This document shows positions 7,607-16,643 of a stretch of 48,927 nucleotides of DNA, piece after piece. The notes under the pieces are model-generated. The model was not told the origin of the DNA. It ran no database searches and worked only from the letters and a program-made list of their open reading frames with translations. The position numbers were made by a program, and so were the translations under genes. The stretch is taken from positions 1 through 48,927 of the forward strand of contig JANRIC010000177.1 in assembly GCA_033765345.1 (NCBI GenBank), in the 5' to 3' direction. Source of the stretch: JANRIC01 sp033765345 (lineage in GTDB: Bacteria; Bacteroidota; Bacteroidia; Cytophagales; Microscillaceae). Each line of letters opens with the position of its first letter. Position 1 is the first letter of the stretch.

Positions 7607-9292
7607 ATGCGTATGAAAAAATTAGGGAATGAGTTATTTCGGATTATACTATTATTCAGCCTAGCCGGTGTATTTAGTTGTGAACTTGAGGAAAAAGTCT
7701 TCATTCAACCCATTCCAATTGCTTTAGAAGCCTCAGATGTTTCAGCAACCGGCTTCAGGGCACATTGGCGATCTTTATTAGGGGCAACCGAATATTTATT
7801 GGAAGTATCCCTGGATGCAAACTTTGCAGAAATTTTATCCGGGTTTCCTATACCTCTCCCAGATACTACTTTTTTGGTCACAAACCTTGAAGTCAGTCAA
7901 ACTTATTTTTATAGAGTCAGAGCTTCCCGGCAAGGCGTACTTACTGAAAACTCCGAAGCAATTCGTGTAGAGACCTCCAATTTATTGTCTCCGGTTGCTC
8001 TTCCGGCTACTGAGGTCAGTTCAATTGGTTTTCAAGCCAACTGGCAAAGCACCAATGGCGCGATTCAATATATTTTAGAGCTAAGTTTGAATGAAAATTT
8101 TGCTAACCCTAATACGATAACTACTACCGATACGAGCCATATTTTTATCAATTTAGAGCCTAATCAAAGATATTTTTATAGAATTAGAGCCACCGACGGG
8201 TCTTCTCTTTCTGGTTTATCCAATGTAATTGATACGCTTACGCTTGGGGTAGGTACTCCACTTCCTCTGCCCGCAATTCATGTATCACCGATTCGGTTTA
8301 GGGCTGTATGGAGTAAAGTACAGGGAGCCAATCAATATGAAATTGAAATAGCAGAAGACCCTAATTTCACCAAACTGATTTATAACCTCAGCGAGCCCAT
8401 AGCCGTGAACGATACGACCAAAGAAGTGCGCCTGTATTCGGTAAGAGTGGGCAAAACACATTATTATAGGGTTAGAGCCAAAAGCACATTCTCGACTTCC
8501 GCTTACTCAAACCCCATAACCGTAGTCACTCAAACTTTGGGAGATTGCAAACTAGAAGAAATCAATAACCCAGACCGTACCATCCCTAGCATTATTTTTC
8601 AGTATAATAACGACGGAACTCTCAAGCAGATGGATTGGGGAGATGCTACGGTAGGAGGTTTTCGACATAAAATTGAATACCAAAATAATGGAAAAATCAG
8701 TCAAGTAACCCTGGCTAATCTTACTCCTTTTGGAGGCAACAACGGCGAGTTCATCCAGCAAATCTGGGAATATAAATATACAGGTGATGTTGTGACAGAG
8801 ATTACCGTCAAAGAACCCGACGGTGTGACCGTACGAGAAACCAAACGATTTACCTACAATGACAGCCTACAGATAGTTAGGTACACACAAGGAACGATCT
8901 TTTTCGGACAATTTGAGCCTGACACCGAATACTTATACTTCTATTCTAATGGCTCATGGACTCCTCAAAGGGCGTCTCAAACCGTAGGGGGCGGCGGAAT
9001 ATGGAGATGGACTCATGATGAAACTTTGAGCCCCTTTGTACTTTTAGACCCTAACCTTGCATTATTGATGCCCATTATTACTGAAAGTGATTTTGTGGAT
9101 AATGATATTGAAGAAGAAAGACGCATTCCATTTCTGGCAGTTACCAACTTGACGATTGTCGAGCCGCCCGATGATAATTCCTTTAATGTCTTTGGGTATG
9201 AATTTGACCCCGGAAGTGCATTGCCAAAATTAAGAAAAGGGGATGATTTAGACGCAGAAACATATATTTATAGCTCAGGCTGTGGATTATGA
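7607..9292 (+). CDS. Fibronectin type III repeat lipoprotein
   Basis: About 561 residues, predicted to be an outer-membrane lipoprotein. From the ATG at 7607 (or 7613) it has a basic start, a hydrophobic segment and a lipobox-like LAGVFSC. An earlier ATG at 7565 would put non-signal sequence in front, so I reject it. Three fibronectin type III domains follow (about 35-125, 130-215 and 220-315), each with an alternation such as SATGFRAHWRS...EYLLEVS...YFYRVRA. The remaining 240 residues are a beta-rich region with YD-like strands (IEYQNNGKISQVTLAN, WEYKYTGDVVTEITV) that I cannot name. It lies 60 bp before the TonB-dependent receptor gene on the same strand, so it may be a surface partner of that receptor. 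Confidence 0.85.
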   Translation: MRMKKLGNELFRIILLFSLAGVFSCELEEKVFIQPIPIALEASDVSATGFRAHWRSLLGATEYLLEVSLDANFAEILSGFPIPLPDTTFLVTNLEVSQTYFYRVRASRQGVLTENSEAIRVETSNLLSPVALPATEVSSIGFQANWQSTNGAIQYILELSLNENFANPNTITTTDTSHIFINLEPNQRYFYRIRATDGSSLSGLSNVIDTLTLGVGTPLPLPAIHVSPIRFRAVWSKVQGANQYEIEIAEDPNFTKLIYNLSEPIAVNDTTKEVRLYSVRVGKTHYYRVRAKSTFSTSAYSNPITVVTQTLGDCKLEEINNPDRTIPSIIFQYNNDGTLKQMDWGDATVGGFRHKIEYQNNGKISQVTLANLTPFGGNNGEFIQQIWEYKYTGDVVTEITVKEPDGVTVRETKRFTYNDSLQIVRYTQGTIFFGQFEPDTEYLYFYSNGSWTPQRASQTVGGGGIWRWTHDETLSPFVLLDPNLALLMPIITESDFVDNDIEEERRIPFLAVTNLTIVEPPDDNSFNVFGYEFDPGSALPKLRKGDDLDAETYIYSSGCGL

Positions 9293-9352
9293 TGGTAGAC
9301 CTGATGGATTATTTTCTAATTTACCCATAGACAACACAATTTGTTGAATTAC

Positions 9353-11443
9353 ATGCAAAAAATATTATATATATGGGGATTTTCGGTCTGGATGTCGGTG
9401 GCCGTGCTGTCTGCTCAGACGGATTCTACCGAAGATGTAAATCCTTTCCGGTTTACAGTGAAGGAAGACATCCTAAATTTGCCCGTAGAAGGTCTTCAGG
9501 ATAAAAAAGTGTATTCCGTATCCCAAAAAATTGAAAACTGGGTGAATACCCCACTCTCCGTAGAAGTAATTACCTATGATGAGATCATACGCTCCGGGGC
9601 ATTGAATATTCCCGAAGCACTTCGACTTGCTCCGGGTTTGATAGTCAGGCAAAGAACCAATGGAACGTACGACGTACACATACGCGGCATGGATAATATT
9701 TCTCAAGACGGATATTTGCGTGATGCCCAAAGTCAGGCTTTATTGGTGATGGTAGACGAAGTACCTTTTTATGATTATTTACAGGGAACTGTCTTTTGGG
9801 AAAGTTTGCCCGCAGATATTCACGATGTAGAGCGAATTGAAATTATCAAAACTCCACACCAAGCATTATTTGGCACCAATGCTGCAGCGGGATTTATTCA
9901 TATCATTACCAAAAAAGTAGATGAAAAAGGGCTAAAAGCTGACGTAAGCCTAGAAGGTGGCACCCAAACTACGGCCATTAACAAAGCAGCTTTGAGCTAT
10001 GGGGTTACAGATAGGCTTCGTTTTCGAGTATCGGGTAATTATCATTTTGCCAATAGATTTCAGGATGAGCTCTACCTACTCAATGAAGACAGGTACATCA
10101 AAACCGATTCTCTGCTATTTTATAAAATCAATGCCGAAAACACCAACATCAATACCAAATTAGGTAACCAACAATATGGTCTACAATTGTTGGGAATTTG
10201 GGACTTGAATAATAATATCCAAATGCAGGGAATATTTGCTAACCAAAATTCTCGGGCTCAAACCGTATTTGTGGATGATACCCTGGCGATGGCTTCCCGC
10301 ACCTCCAATACCAACATGCTCAATTTCCTTTCCAGTATCTACAATGGGCACGTTCAGCTTTCTTATCGATTTGGTAGTCAGGATAATGCCGTGGGTTTTC
10401 CAGGAATGAAGTTTGACATCACTCATTTTAAAATAAATGCCGATTATACTTTTAGATATAAGACTCTGAATATCAAGCCCGGAGTGCAATTCCAACGCAT
10501 TGCCTATGATGATACTCCTTATTTGAATGCGTCTGTTTTCCCGACAGTTTTTAATCGTAAAGTTGCGCTTACTGATATTGCTGCTTACTTTCAATTGGAC
10601 TGGTCTTTTCAGGATAAATGGCGTGTATTGGCTGGGCTAAGAAATGACAAATACAATGCACTCAAAAGCAGTTATGTCTCTTATCAACTTGCTGCTTCAT
10701 ATAGAATTGATAACAATCACCTGGTACGTTTTTCAAGTGGTGGAGGCAACCAAAGCCCTCTTTTAAATGATTTTTATAATAATTCTCAGGAAATATTTTC
10801 TACTGATGGTGCTATTCGGCAGCGATTCCGGGAAGATGATTTGAAACTAAGGAAAATTTCTTCTATCGAATTAGGGTATCGGGCTAAATTTTTGCAGAAT
10901 TTTGAAACAGACCTAGAGGTGTTTTATTTGGCATCTTCTAACTATCTCTTTGACCGTCTGGAAACCAATGATGAAGGAGAAAAAATCGTAACCCGATCCA
11001 ATAGTGATCTGAAAGCCAGGCAGTTTGGAGTAAATTTCCAGGTACAGGCGATTATCTCAAAAATACTGATTCGCAGTTTTATGACACTACAATATTCTCG
11101 CTTGTTGAGTTGGATAAATGCAGATAATCTTGCTACAAACCTGACTCATAAAGCAACACCCAATGTTTACGGCGGGTTTGAGCTGAATTATAGCACATTG
11201 TTCAACCGACTTAATATCAATACAAATATTTATTTCTTTGACAATCAAGAATTTATAAATAGATATGGAAAAGATACCATCAAAAGTAAACTGATATTGA
11301 ATCTCAAAGTATCTTATAATTTCTGGAAAGCCAATGAAGTTTATCTAAATTTGAGAAATTTACCCGGTTTTTCGGGCAGAGAATTCGTATACGCAGATGA
11401 AATAAGTGGTTTGTATATGGCCGGTGTTCATTTTCGTTTCTAA
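9353..11443 (+). CDS. TonB-dependent outer-membrane receptor
   Basis: About 696 residues. An N-terminal signal peptide (ending VAVLSAQ) is followed after about 45 residues by a plug domain: PLSVEVITYDEIIRSGALN, then IPEALRLAPG, VHIRGMD and ERIEIIKTPHQALFGTNAAA. The rest is beta-barrel sequence ending in an aromatic residue (HFRF), as expected for Bam-assembled proteins. It is short for the phylum and has no N-terminal carboxypeptidase-regulatory domain, so it is not a SusC type. The substrate is unknown. I use the ATG at 9353 rather than an upstream TTG at 9341. It sits between the fibronectin lipoprotein and a transmembrane phosphatase sensor (38 bp before the latter), which suggests a link between surface uptake or sensing and inner-membrane signalling. 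Confidence 0.93.
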   Translation: MQKILYIWGFSVWMSVAVLSAQTDSTEDVNPFRFTVKEDILNLPVEGLQDKKVYSVSQKIENWVNTPLSVEVITYDEIIRSGALNIPEALRLAPGLIVRQRTNGTYDVHIRGMDNISQDGYLRDAQSQALLVMVDEVPFYDYLQGTVFWESLPADIHDVERIEIIKTPHQALFGTNAAAGFIHIITKKVDEKGLKADVSLEGGTQTTAINKAALSYGVTDRLRFRVSGNYHFANRFQDELYLLNEDRYIKTDSLLFYKINAENTNINTKLGNQQYGLQLLGIWDLNNNIQMQGIFANQNSRAQTVFVDDTLAMASRTSNTNMLNFLSSIYNGHVQLSYRFGSQDNAVGFPGMKFDITHFKINADYTFRYKTLNIKPGVQFQRIAYDDTPYLNASVFPTVFNRKVALTDIAAYFQLDWSFQDKWRVLAGLRNDKYNALKSSYVSYQLAASYRIDNNHLVRFSSGGGNQSPLLNDFYNNSQEIFSTDGAIRQRFREDDLKLRKISSIELGYRAKFLQNFETDLEVFYLASSNYLFDRLETNDEGEKIVTRSNSDLKARQFGVNFQVQAIISKILIRSFMTLQYSRLLSWINADNLATNLTHKATPNVYGGFELNYSTLFNRLNINTNIYFFDNQEFINRYGKDTIKSKLILNLKVSYNFWKANEVYLNLRNLPGFSGREFVYADEISGLYMAGVHFRF

Positions 11444-11481
11444 TTTATATTAATTTAAAAATCTATTAAATAATTCTTTCA

Positions 11482-14121
11482 ATGATTTTTTATCGCTTTT
11501 GGTATGTTTGTGTATTCAGCCTCTTACTTTGTATCCCTGAGTTGATCTCAGCCCAGGGTACGGAGGAATTGGTTTGGAATTTCAAAGATTCCAAAGCCCC
11601 TGTAGAGGATTCTATTGATTCCCTGAACGAACAGGCAGAAAATAAGCTTCTGCTCAAAAAATACGATGATGCCATTACCCTAGGCCTTCAGGCTTTGGGT
11701 CTGGCTGATACACTTTCCTATCAGGACGGTAAAGCCAAAAGTTTGCACATTCTGGGTACAGCCTACCGATTCAAAGACAACTTCTCTCAATCCCTAAATT
11801 ATTATTTGCAATCTGCCCGTATTTATGGAAGACTTAATAATGAAAGCTCCATTGCCAATGTATATTTGGATTTGGGTATTCTTTATCAAAAAGAAGAAGC
11901 ATACGGCAAATCCATCAATTATCTGGAGCAATACGTCAATATCAAATCCAAAGATGGTAGTGCAGACCAAGAGTTACTCAGTAATGTACTTGAAAGCATT
12001 GCTTATGCTTATACCCGGCTTCGTAATTTTGAAGAAGCTAAAAAAAGATATATTCAATCTCTTGAAATCCAACAAGGACTCGGCAATCAAACCAGAGTCA
12101 TCTATATTCTTAACCGACTGACCCATATTGAAAAAGAAACCGAAAATTATCGGGAAGCCCTGAATTACAGCACGGAATTACTCGCTATTGCCGAAGCCAA
12201 CAATGAACCCGTAGACCAAATCCTGCACCTGAATAACCTAGCTTTTCTGAATAAAAGATTGGGAGATGACCGAAAAACATTCGATCTCCTTACCCGCAGC
12301 CTTAATTTGCTCAATAGCCGAAGTCCACAGTTAACCCCAACTCAGAATATCTTACTCCTTTCCAATACCGGAGTCATGTATACCAATCTCAAGTCGTACT
12401 CCAAAGCCAAAGAATATTTTGAACAATCGCTTAAAATAGCCGAAAAAGACGATATACCTCTCGAGAAAGCTCGTACACTCAATTATTTGGCCGGTAATTA
12501 TTATGTCAGCGGTAATAATACCCAAGCATTTACCACCGTAAATCAAGCCATAGAAATTGCCGAAAGCCTCAATGCCCGTGAAGTACTGACCAATAGTTAT
12601 TACCTCCTTTCACTGATTTATGACAGAGACCGCAATTCAAAAAGGGCGCAATTTTACCTGCAAAAAGCCATCGCCATCGAGAATGAACTCGCAGAAAAGC
12701 AAAGTCAGGAAGAATTAGCCCTTTTGGAAAAACAACTGGAGGTCTCTAAAAAAGAAGACGAACTCAAAAAACTAATTGCCGAAAAAGAACAAATCAAAGA
12801 AAGAAACTTGCGCTTGGCCATCGAGGCCGAACGCCAAGCCAAAGACCTCGAGCTGCTTCGTAAAGAAAGAGACCTCCAAGAAGAAAGATTCTTGAATCAA
12901 CAGCTTGAGAAAAGCCGTGTGCAGCAATTATTGCTTCTCGCCGAACAAAGAGCCCTCAATGAAAGACAAAAACGCGAAAGTGAATATCAAAAACAAGAAG
13001 CTGCCAAGCAAAAACTAATCGCTGAAAAAAGACGCATCGAAGCCGAAAAAAGACGACAGGAAAATGAAATCCTGCTAAAAAATAAAAAAATTCAACAAGC
13101 CGAAATCGAAAAAGAAGCTACCCTCCGTAAATCTTTTACCTGGATTGCCGCACTCATCGCTGTAATGCTCTTCCTGGCACTGATCCTCCTGATCAATACC
13201 CGAAGAGCCAACCGCAAAATCCGTAACCAAAATAGAGAAATCGAGAAGCAAAACTCTGAGATTATCTCCCGAAACCTGGAACTCCAACAACAACGCGAAG
13301 AAATTATGTCGCAACGGGATTTTATCGAACAACAAAACGTAGACCTCAACGAAAAAAATCAACAAATCAACGACAGTATCCGCGCTGCCAAAACCATCCA
13401 ACAAGCCATACTACCCCAGGATAAAAAAATTCAGGAGCTCTTCAAAGAGCATTTTGTAATCTTCAAACCTCGAGATATCGTCAGCGGAGATTTTTACTGG
13501 CTCAGTCGTGTGGATAATAAAACACTGATTGCTGTCGTGGATTGTACCGGACACGGTGTGCCGGGAGCTTTTATGGCCATGATCGGAAATACGCTCCTCA
13601 ATGAAATTATCAACGAATCCAAACTCTTAAACCCTTCGGATATTTTGGAGACATTACACGACCGTATCGTCATTGAGCTTCAACAAACGGAATCCCTCAA
13701 TCAAGACGGAATGGATGTTTGCATGTGCCTCATTGAGAATGGCCTCGATCATGGCGGTTCTACCGTAACTTTTTCGGGTGCCAAAAGACCTCTATACTAC
13801 ATCTACCGTGGGCAAATCGAGGAAATCAAAGGGGATAAAAAACCCATCGGGGGGATTATTCGCTCCAAAGACCGACACTACCTACAGCACGAAATACAGC
13901 TCCCAAAAGGTGCTACGCTTTATCTGGGAACAGACGGCTTTGAGGATATGCCCGACCAAAACCGCAGGAAATACGGCAAAGAACGCCTCAAACAGTCTTT
14001 ATTGAAATACTCTACCCTATCTCTCGAGCAGCAAGGGCAAGCATTACTCAAAGAACTGGAAATGCACACCCAACAAGTCAAACAAAGGGATGACATCACT
14101 CTGATTGGTGTAAAAATATGA
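11482..14121 (+). CDS. TPR / coiled-coil transmembrane SpoIIE-type PP2C phosphatase
   Basis: An 879-residue inner-membrane sensor. A signal sequence (about 1-25) is followed by periplasmic TPR repeats to about residue 390. A highly charged coiled coil (about 395-545) leads to one transmembrane helix (about 550-571, starting SFTWIAALIAVML). A second coiled coil precedes a cytoplasmic SpoIIE-like PP2C domain from about 635, with the QQAILPQ entry motif, VSGDFYW, and the metal-binding DCTGHGVPGAFMAM near 686. In known relatives the domain dephosphorylates serine or threonine on anti-sigma-antagonist-type partners. This architecture is common in Cytophagia. The next gene overlaps its stop by 4 nt, so the two phosphatases are translationally coupled. 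Confidence 0.92.
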   Translation: MIFYRFWYVCVFSLLLCIPELISAQGTEELVWNFKDSKAPVEDSIDSLNEQAENKLLLKKYDDAITLGLQALGLADTLSYQDGKAKSLHILGTAYRFKDNFSQSLNYYLQSARIYGRLNNESSIANVYLDLGILYQKEEAYGKSINYLEQYVNIKSKDGSADQELLSNVLESIAYAYTRLRNFEEAKKRYIQSLEIQQGLGNQTRVIYILNRLTHIEKETENYREALNYSTELLAIAEANNEPVDQILHLNNLAFLNKRLGDDRKTFDLLTRSLNLLNSRSPQLTPTQNILLLSNTGVMYTNLKSYSKAKEYFEQSLKIAEKDDIPLEKARTLNYLAGNYYVSGNNTQAFTTVNQAIEIAESLNAREVLTNSYYLLSLIYDRDRNSKRAQFYLQKAIAIENELAEKQSQEELALLEKQLEVSKKEDELKKLIAEKEQIKERNLRLAIEAERQAKDLELLRKERDLQEERFLNQQLEKSRVQQLLLLAEQRALNERQKRESEYQKQEAAKQKLIAEKRRIEAEKRRQENEILLKNKKIQQAEIEKEATLRKSFTWIAALIAVMLFLALILLINTRRANRKIRNQNREIEKQNSEIISRNLELQQQREEIMSQRDFIEQQNVDLNEKNQQINDSIRAAKTIQQAILPQDKKIQELFKEHFVIFKPRDIVSGDFYWLSRVDNKTLIAVVDCTGHGVPGAFMAMIGNTLLNEIINESKLLNPSDILETLHDRIVIELQQTESLNQDGMDVCMCLIENGLDHGGSTVTFSGAKRPLYYIYRGQIEEIKGDKKPIGGIIRSKDRHYLQHEIQLPKGATLYLGTDGFEDMPDQNRRKYGKERLKQSLLKYSTLSLEQQGQALLKELEMHTQQVKQRDDITLIGVKI

Positions 14122-15218
14122 TCATTTTTCTTACACTCCTTCTTATCACCGTTACGGACTGGTTTGCTTATCAATTTTATTTCAAAAACATCGCAGTTGC
14201 AGGTCCAGAATACGCCCCTCAAGAAGATATCCTTGTAAAACGCCACAAATCAGGTAACTACCTCATTGTGCTGAATCCACAATTATCAACTCAGGTAGAG
14301 GGGGTCTTCACCGATTTATCTTTTGAAAAAAAACCCTCGGAAAATAACGCTATGATACAAATTCAGGATTATCAAAGCCTGATTAAACCAATAAATCCTC
14401 ACAAACGACAGGTTTTTTATTTTCATTTGGTGCAAAGTCAACCAAGAGTTGTGTCTGAAAGGCTGATTTATCTGGACGGAGCCTGCAATTCTCGAGATTT
14501 AGGGGGGTATCGCAACCAAGAAGGCAGATTCGTCAAATGGGGGTGCATATTTAGGTCTGATAAGCTGTCTTCACTCAGTAAAAATGACTTTTATTATTTA
14601 CAAAACCTGAATATTCGGCTGATCTGTGACTTTCGCGGTCCCGAAGAAAGTACCGCTCATCCCAATAAATTTCCGGATTTTTTTCAGCCGAAACTGCTCA
14701 AACTCCCCATTTATGACCCTCGAAGGTCTTTGAAAGATTTGCTCAAAACTTTGAGAAAAGCCGACCCCAGTTCATTCAGTGGAGAAGCTTACATGCTTGA
14801 TGGCTATCAGATGTTTACCAGGCAATTTGCAGGGTATTACAAACAATTATTTGATGCACTGCTAGATGACTCACCAGGAAGTGTATTATTTCATTGTACG
14901 GGAGGTAAAGATCGTACCGGACTGGCAAGTGCATTGATTTTATATGCTTTGGATGTACCCTGGGAGACTATCTATCAGGATTATATGGCATCAAACTACT
15001 ATCGTTGGTCTGAAAATAAACGTCATATCCGGCTTGGGAGGCTTTATGGGATCAATCCCAAAGTACTGACCCCGATCCTGGAAGTCAGAAAGGTATACCT
15101 TGATACAGCTTTTGACACCATACGCGCACAGCATGGCTCGATTGATCATTTTATGCAGTATGAATTGGGTTTGGGAAAGGAACAAAAAGAAATTTTGCGC
15201 GCAAAATATTTGTACTGA
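14118..15218 (+). CDS. Membrane-anchored tyrosine phosphatase (Y_phosphatase3 type)
   Basis: A 366-residue protein with an N-terminal hydrophobic anchor (IIFLTLLLITVTDWFAYQF) and an unassigned segment of about 90 residues. A tyrosine/serine phosphatase domain follows, of the family with the NSRDLGGY motif and the P-loop HCTGGKDRTG (nucleophilic Cys about 260). The conserved general-acid region and the Arg of CX5R are present, so it is probably active. It overlaps the TPR-SpoIIE phosphatase gene by 4 nt (ATGA) and ends the four-gene run starting at 7607. The substrate is unknown; coupling to the upstream serine/threonine phosphatase is inferred from context. Confidence 0.88.
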   Translation: MIIFLTLLLITVTDWFAYQFYFKNIAVAGPEYAPQEDILVKRHKSGNYLIVLNPQLSTQVEGVFTDLSFEKKPSENNAMIQIQDYQSLIKPINPHKRQVFYFHLVQSQPRVVSERLIYLDGACNSRDLGGYRNQEGRFVKWGCIFRSDKLSSLSKNDFYYLQNLNIRLICDFRGPEESTAHPNKFPDFFQPKLLKLPIYDPRRSLKDLLKTLRKADPSSFSGEAYMLDGYQMFTRQFAGYYKQLFDALLDDSPGSVLFHCTGGKDRTGLASALILYALDVPWETIYQDYMASNYYRWSENKRHIRLGRLYGINPKVLTPILEVRKVYLDTAFDTIRAQHGSIDHFMQYELGLGKEQKEILRAKYLY

Positions 15219-15220
15219 AA

Positions 15221-15265
15221 ATAAAAAAAGTTTTGAAGAAATCACGCATATTTTCTTCAAAACTT
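15221..15265 (-). terminator. Intrinsic terminator of the 77-residue ORF
   Basis: A 14-bp perfect stem (15228-15241 with 15252-15265) with a 10-nt loop is followed on the minus strand by a run of seven Ts (complement of 15221-15229). It lies 60 bp past the stop of the minus-strand ORF at 15326-15559 and can also help end the plus-strand phosphatase transcript. Confidence 0.75.
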
Positions 15266-15325
15266 CAGAGCCAATTGGAGTTCACAGTCCGCAAAAAAAT
15301 CAGGAACATTACTTGCGTAATTATT

Positions 15326-15559
15326 TTAGACTTTTTCTGGTATTGGTTGATAATATTTAAATCTGAAATCATTTAAATTTTGAAAGTATTGCATTACTTT
15401 AATTAGGCTTTGTTTCGTGTCTATTTTTATAAAACAAATTTCTTCCTCAAGGAAGGGGTCGTATTCAATTTGCCGACAATCGGCACCAAATCGGGCTAAT
15501 TCCGAGAGTATACTGTAAGGAATTCGCTCATCGAAAGCAAAAAATATTTTGGTGTTCAT
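15326..15559 (-). CDS. Small hypothetical protein, 77 residues
   Basis: A 77-residue protein starting MNTKIFFAFDERIPYSIL, with no family I recognise, no signal peptide and no membrane segment. The mixed alpha/beta sequence with repeated aromatic residues (RFKYYQPIPE at the end) looks like a genuine small domain. It is isolated between the convergent phosphatase gene and the downstream minus-strand operon. A strong terminator just after it on the same strand supports independent expression. Confidence 0.6.
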   Translation of the reverse strand: MNTKIFFAFDERIPYSILSELARFGADCRQIEYDPFLEEEICFIKIDTKQSLIKVMQYFQNLNDFRFKYYQPIPEKV

Positions 15560-15746
15560 AGGGTTTATTTTTTGTATGTTTATTTAGAACGAAAATTACC
15601 TATGTTTGTTCCAAAATATTCTGTTAGCATTGCCCAAAGAGGAATTTTTAGGAAATAATAAGTCAATTTAAATACATTTTCTGTGTTTTTTTCGGTCTTT
15701 TATTACGTCTAAAGTTTGTTTGATGCTGCCTTTTTAATACCCAGCT

Positions 15747-16643
15747 TTAATTTCCCGTATAATAAACGGATTCAAATTCCGTTGACGCATAAAAATGCAC
15801 ATTTTCGGGGTTTATTTTCAGTACCATCCACTCGTCTACTTTCTCAAGCTCTCCGCTTATTTTTACGGCTTTACCAACAAAAGGCAGTAAATCTTTTCCA
15901 ATAGGCTCCCCTTTTGCGCCAATCAAAATAAAATAATTAGAAGCTCCTTTGCCATTCTGCGTGACCAGCATTGGCGGAATACCTCCCGAAATGCAACGCA
16001 CGCCACAAGATTGATGAATTTTCCCAAAACCCGGTTTCATGACGCCCAAATAACATTTGGAATCCACGATCTCCCCTTGTAAAGTAACCTTTCCCAGCGA
16101 TTCTATCTTTTGGGGAGGCAAAGGCTTGTCCAGTTTTTTGAAATCTATTTTTTTATTTTGGGAAAAAGGCACTTCCAGCACTGTACGTCCTTCATAATAC
16201 ACCATTTCGGCATTCAGTACCATTCGGTATGCTTCAAGATTACCGAATTGCTGCTCCAAGTATTCCAGGGTTGGCAGGGCATCTTGTTTTCCAAAACCAA
16301 CCAAAAGAAGATTCTGATAGAGATTTTCCCCTATTTTAACCTTAAGCATCGGCACGGGGTATTTGTAAATCACGCCCTCAATCTTGGTAAATTTGCCCAA
16401 TTCGGAGGTACTATTGCTAAATCCTTGTTGGTTTAGCGGATACAGCACGGCTACCACAAGCACCAGCACAAAAATTAATGGAATCACCAGGCGCGTCCAT
16501 TGGGCATAACTTTGTGGTGCTTTGGCTTGCCAGCCTATATAAAATTCGTCTTGACCCATAGGTTTTATATTTTTGGTAGTGTTTTGATTTTTTATCTTTA
16601 AATTTCTGAGAAACTTTTTGAAGTCACACTCGAGTTTATCCAT
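15747..16643 (-). CDS. Membrane-anchored hypothetical protein of the Rieske operon
   Basis: 298 residues if started at 16643, where ATGGATAA overlaps the upstream gene's stop by 8 nt. An alternative ATG at 16559 (MGQDEFYIGWQAKAP) removes 28 low-complexity residues and may be the true start. A transmembrane helix (LVIPLIFVLVLVVAVLYPL) is followed by a soluble domain. Its C-terminal part holds conserved-looking cysteines in VDSKCYLGVMKPG and SCGVRCISGGIPP, and ends with an OB-like segment. I do not know its function. It is the last gene of a four-gene operon with a Rieske/ferric-reductase fusion, so an envelope redox role is likely. The cysteines could bind a cofactor or form disulphides. Confidence 0.82.
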   Translation of the reverse strand: MDKLECDFKKFLRNLKIKNQNTTKNIKPMGQDEFYIGWQAKAPQSYAQWTRLVIPLIFVLVLVVAVLYPLNQQGFSNSTSELGKFTKIEGVIYKYPVPMLKVKIGENLYQNLLLVGFGKQDALPTLEYLEQQFGNLEAYRMVLNAEMVYYEGRTVLEVPFSQNKKIDFKKLDKPLPPQKIESLGKVTLQGEIVDSKCYLGVMKPGFGKIHQSCGVRCISGGIPPMLVTQNGKGASNYFILIGAKGEPIGKDLLPFVGKAVKISGELEKVDEWMVLKINPENVHFYASTEFESVYYTGN

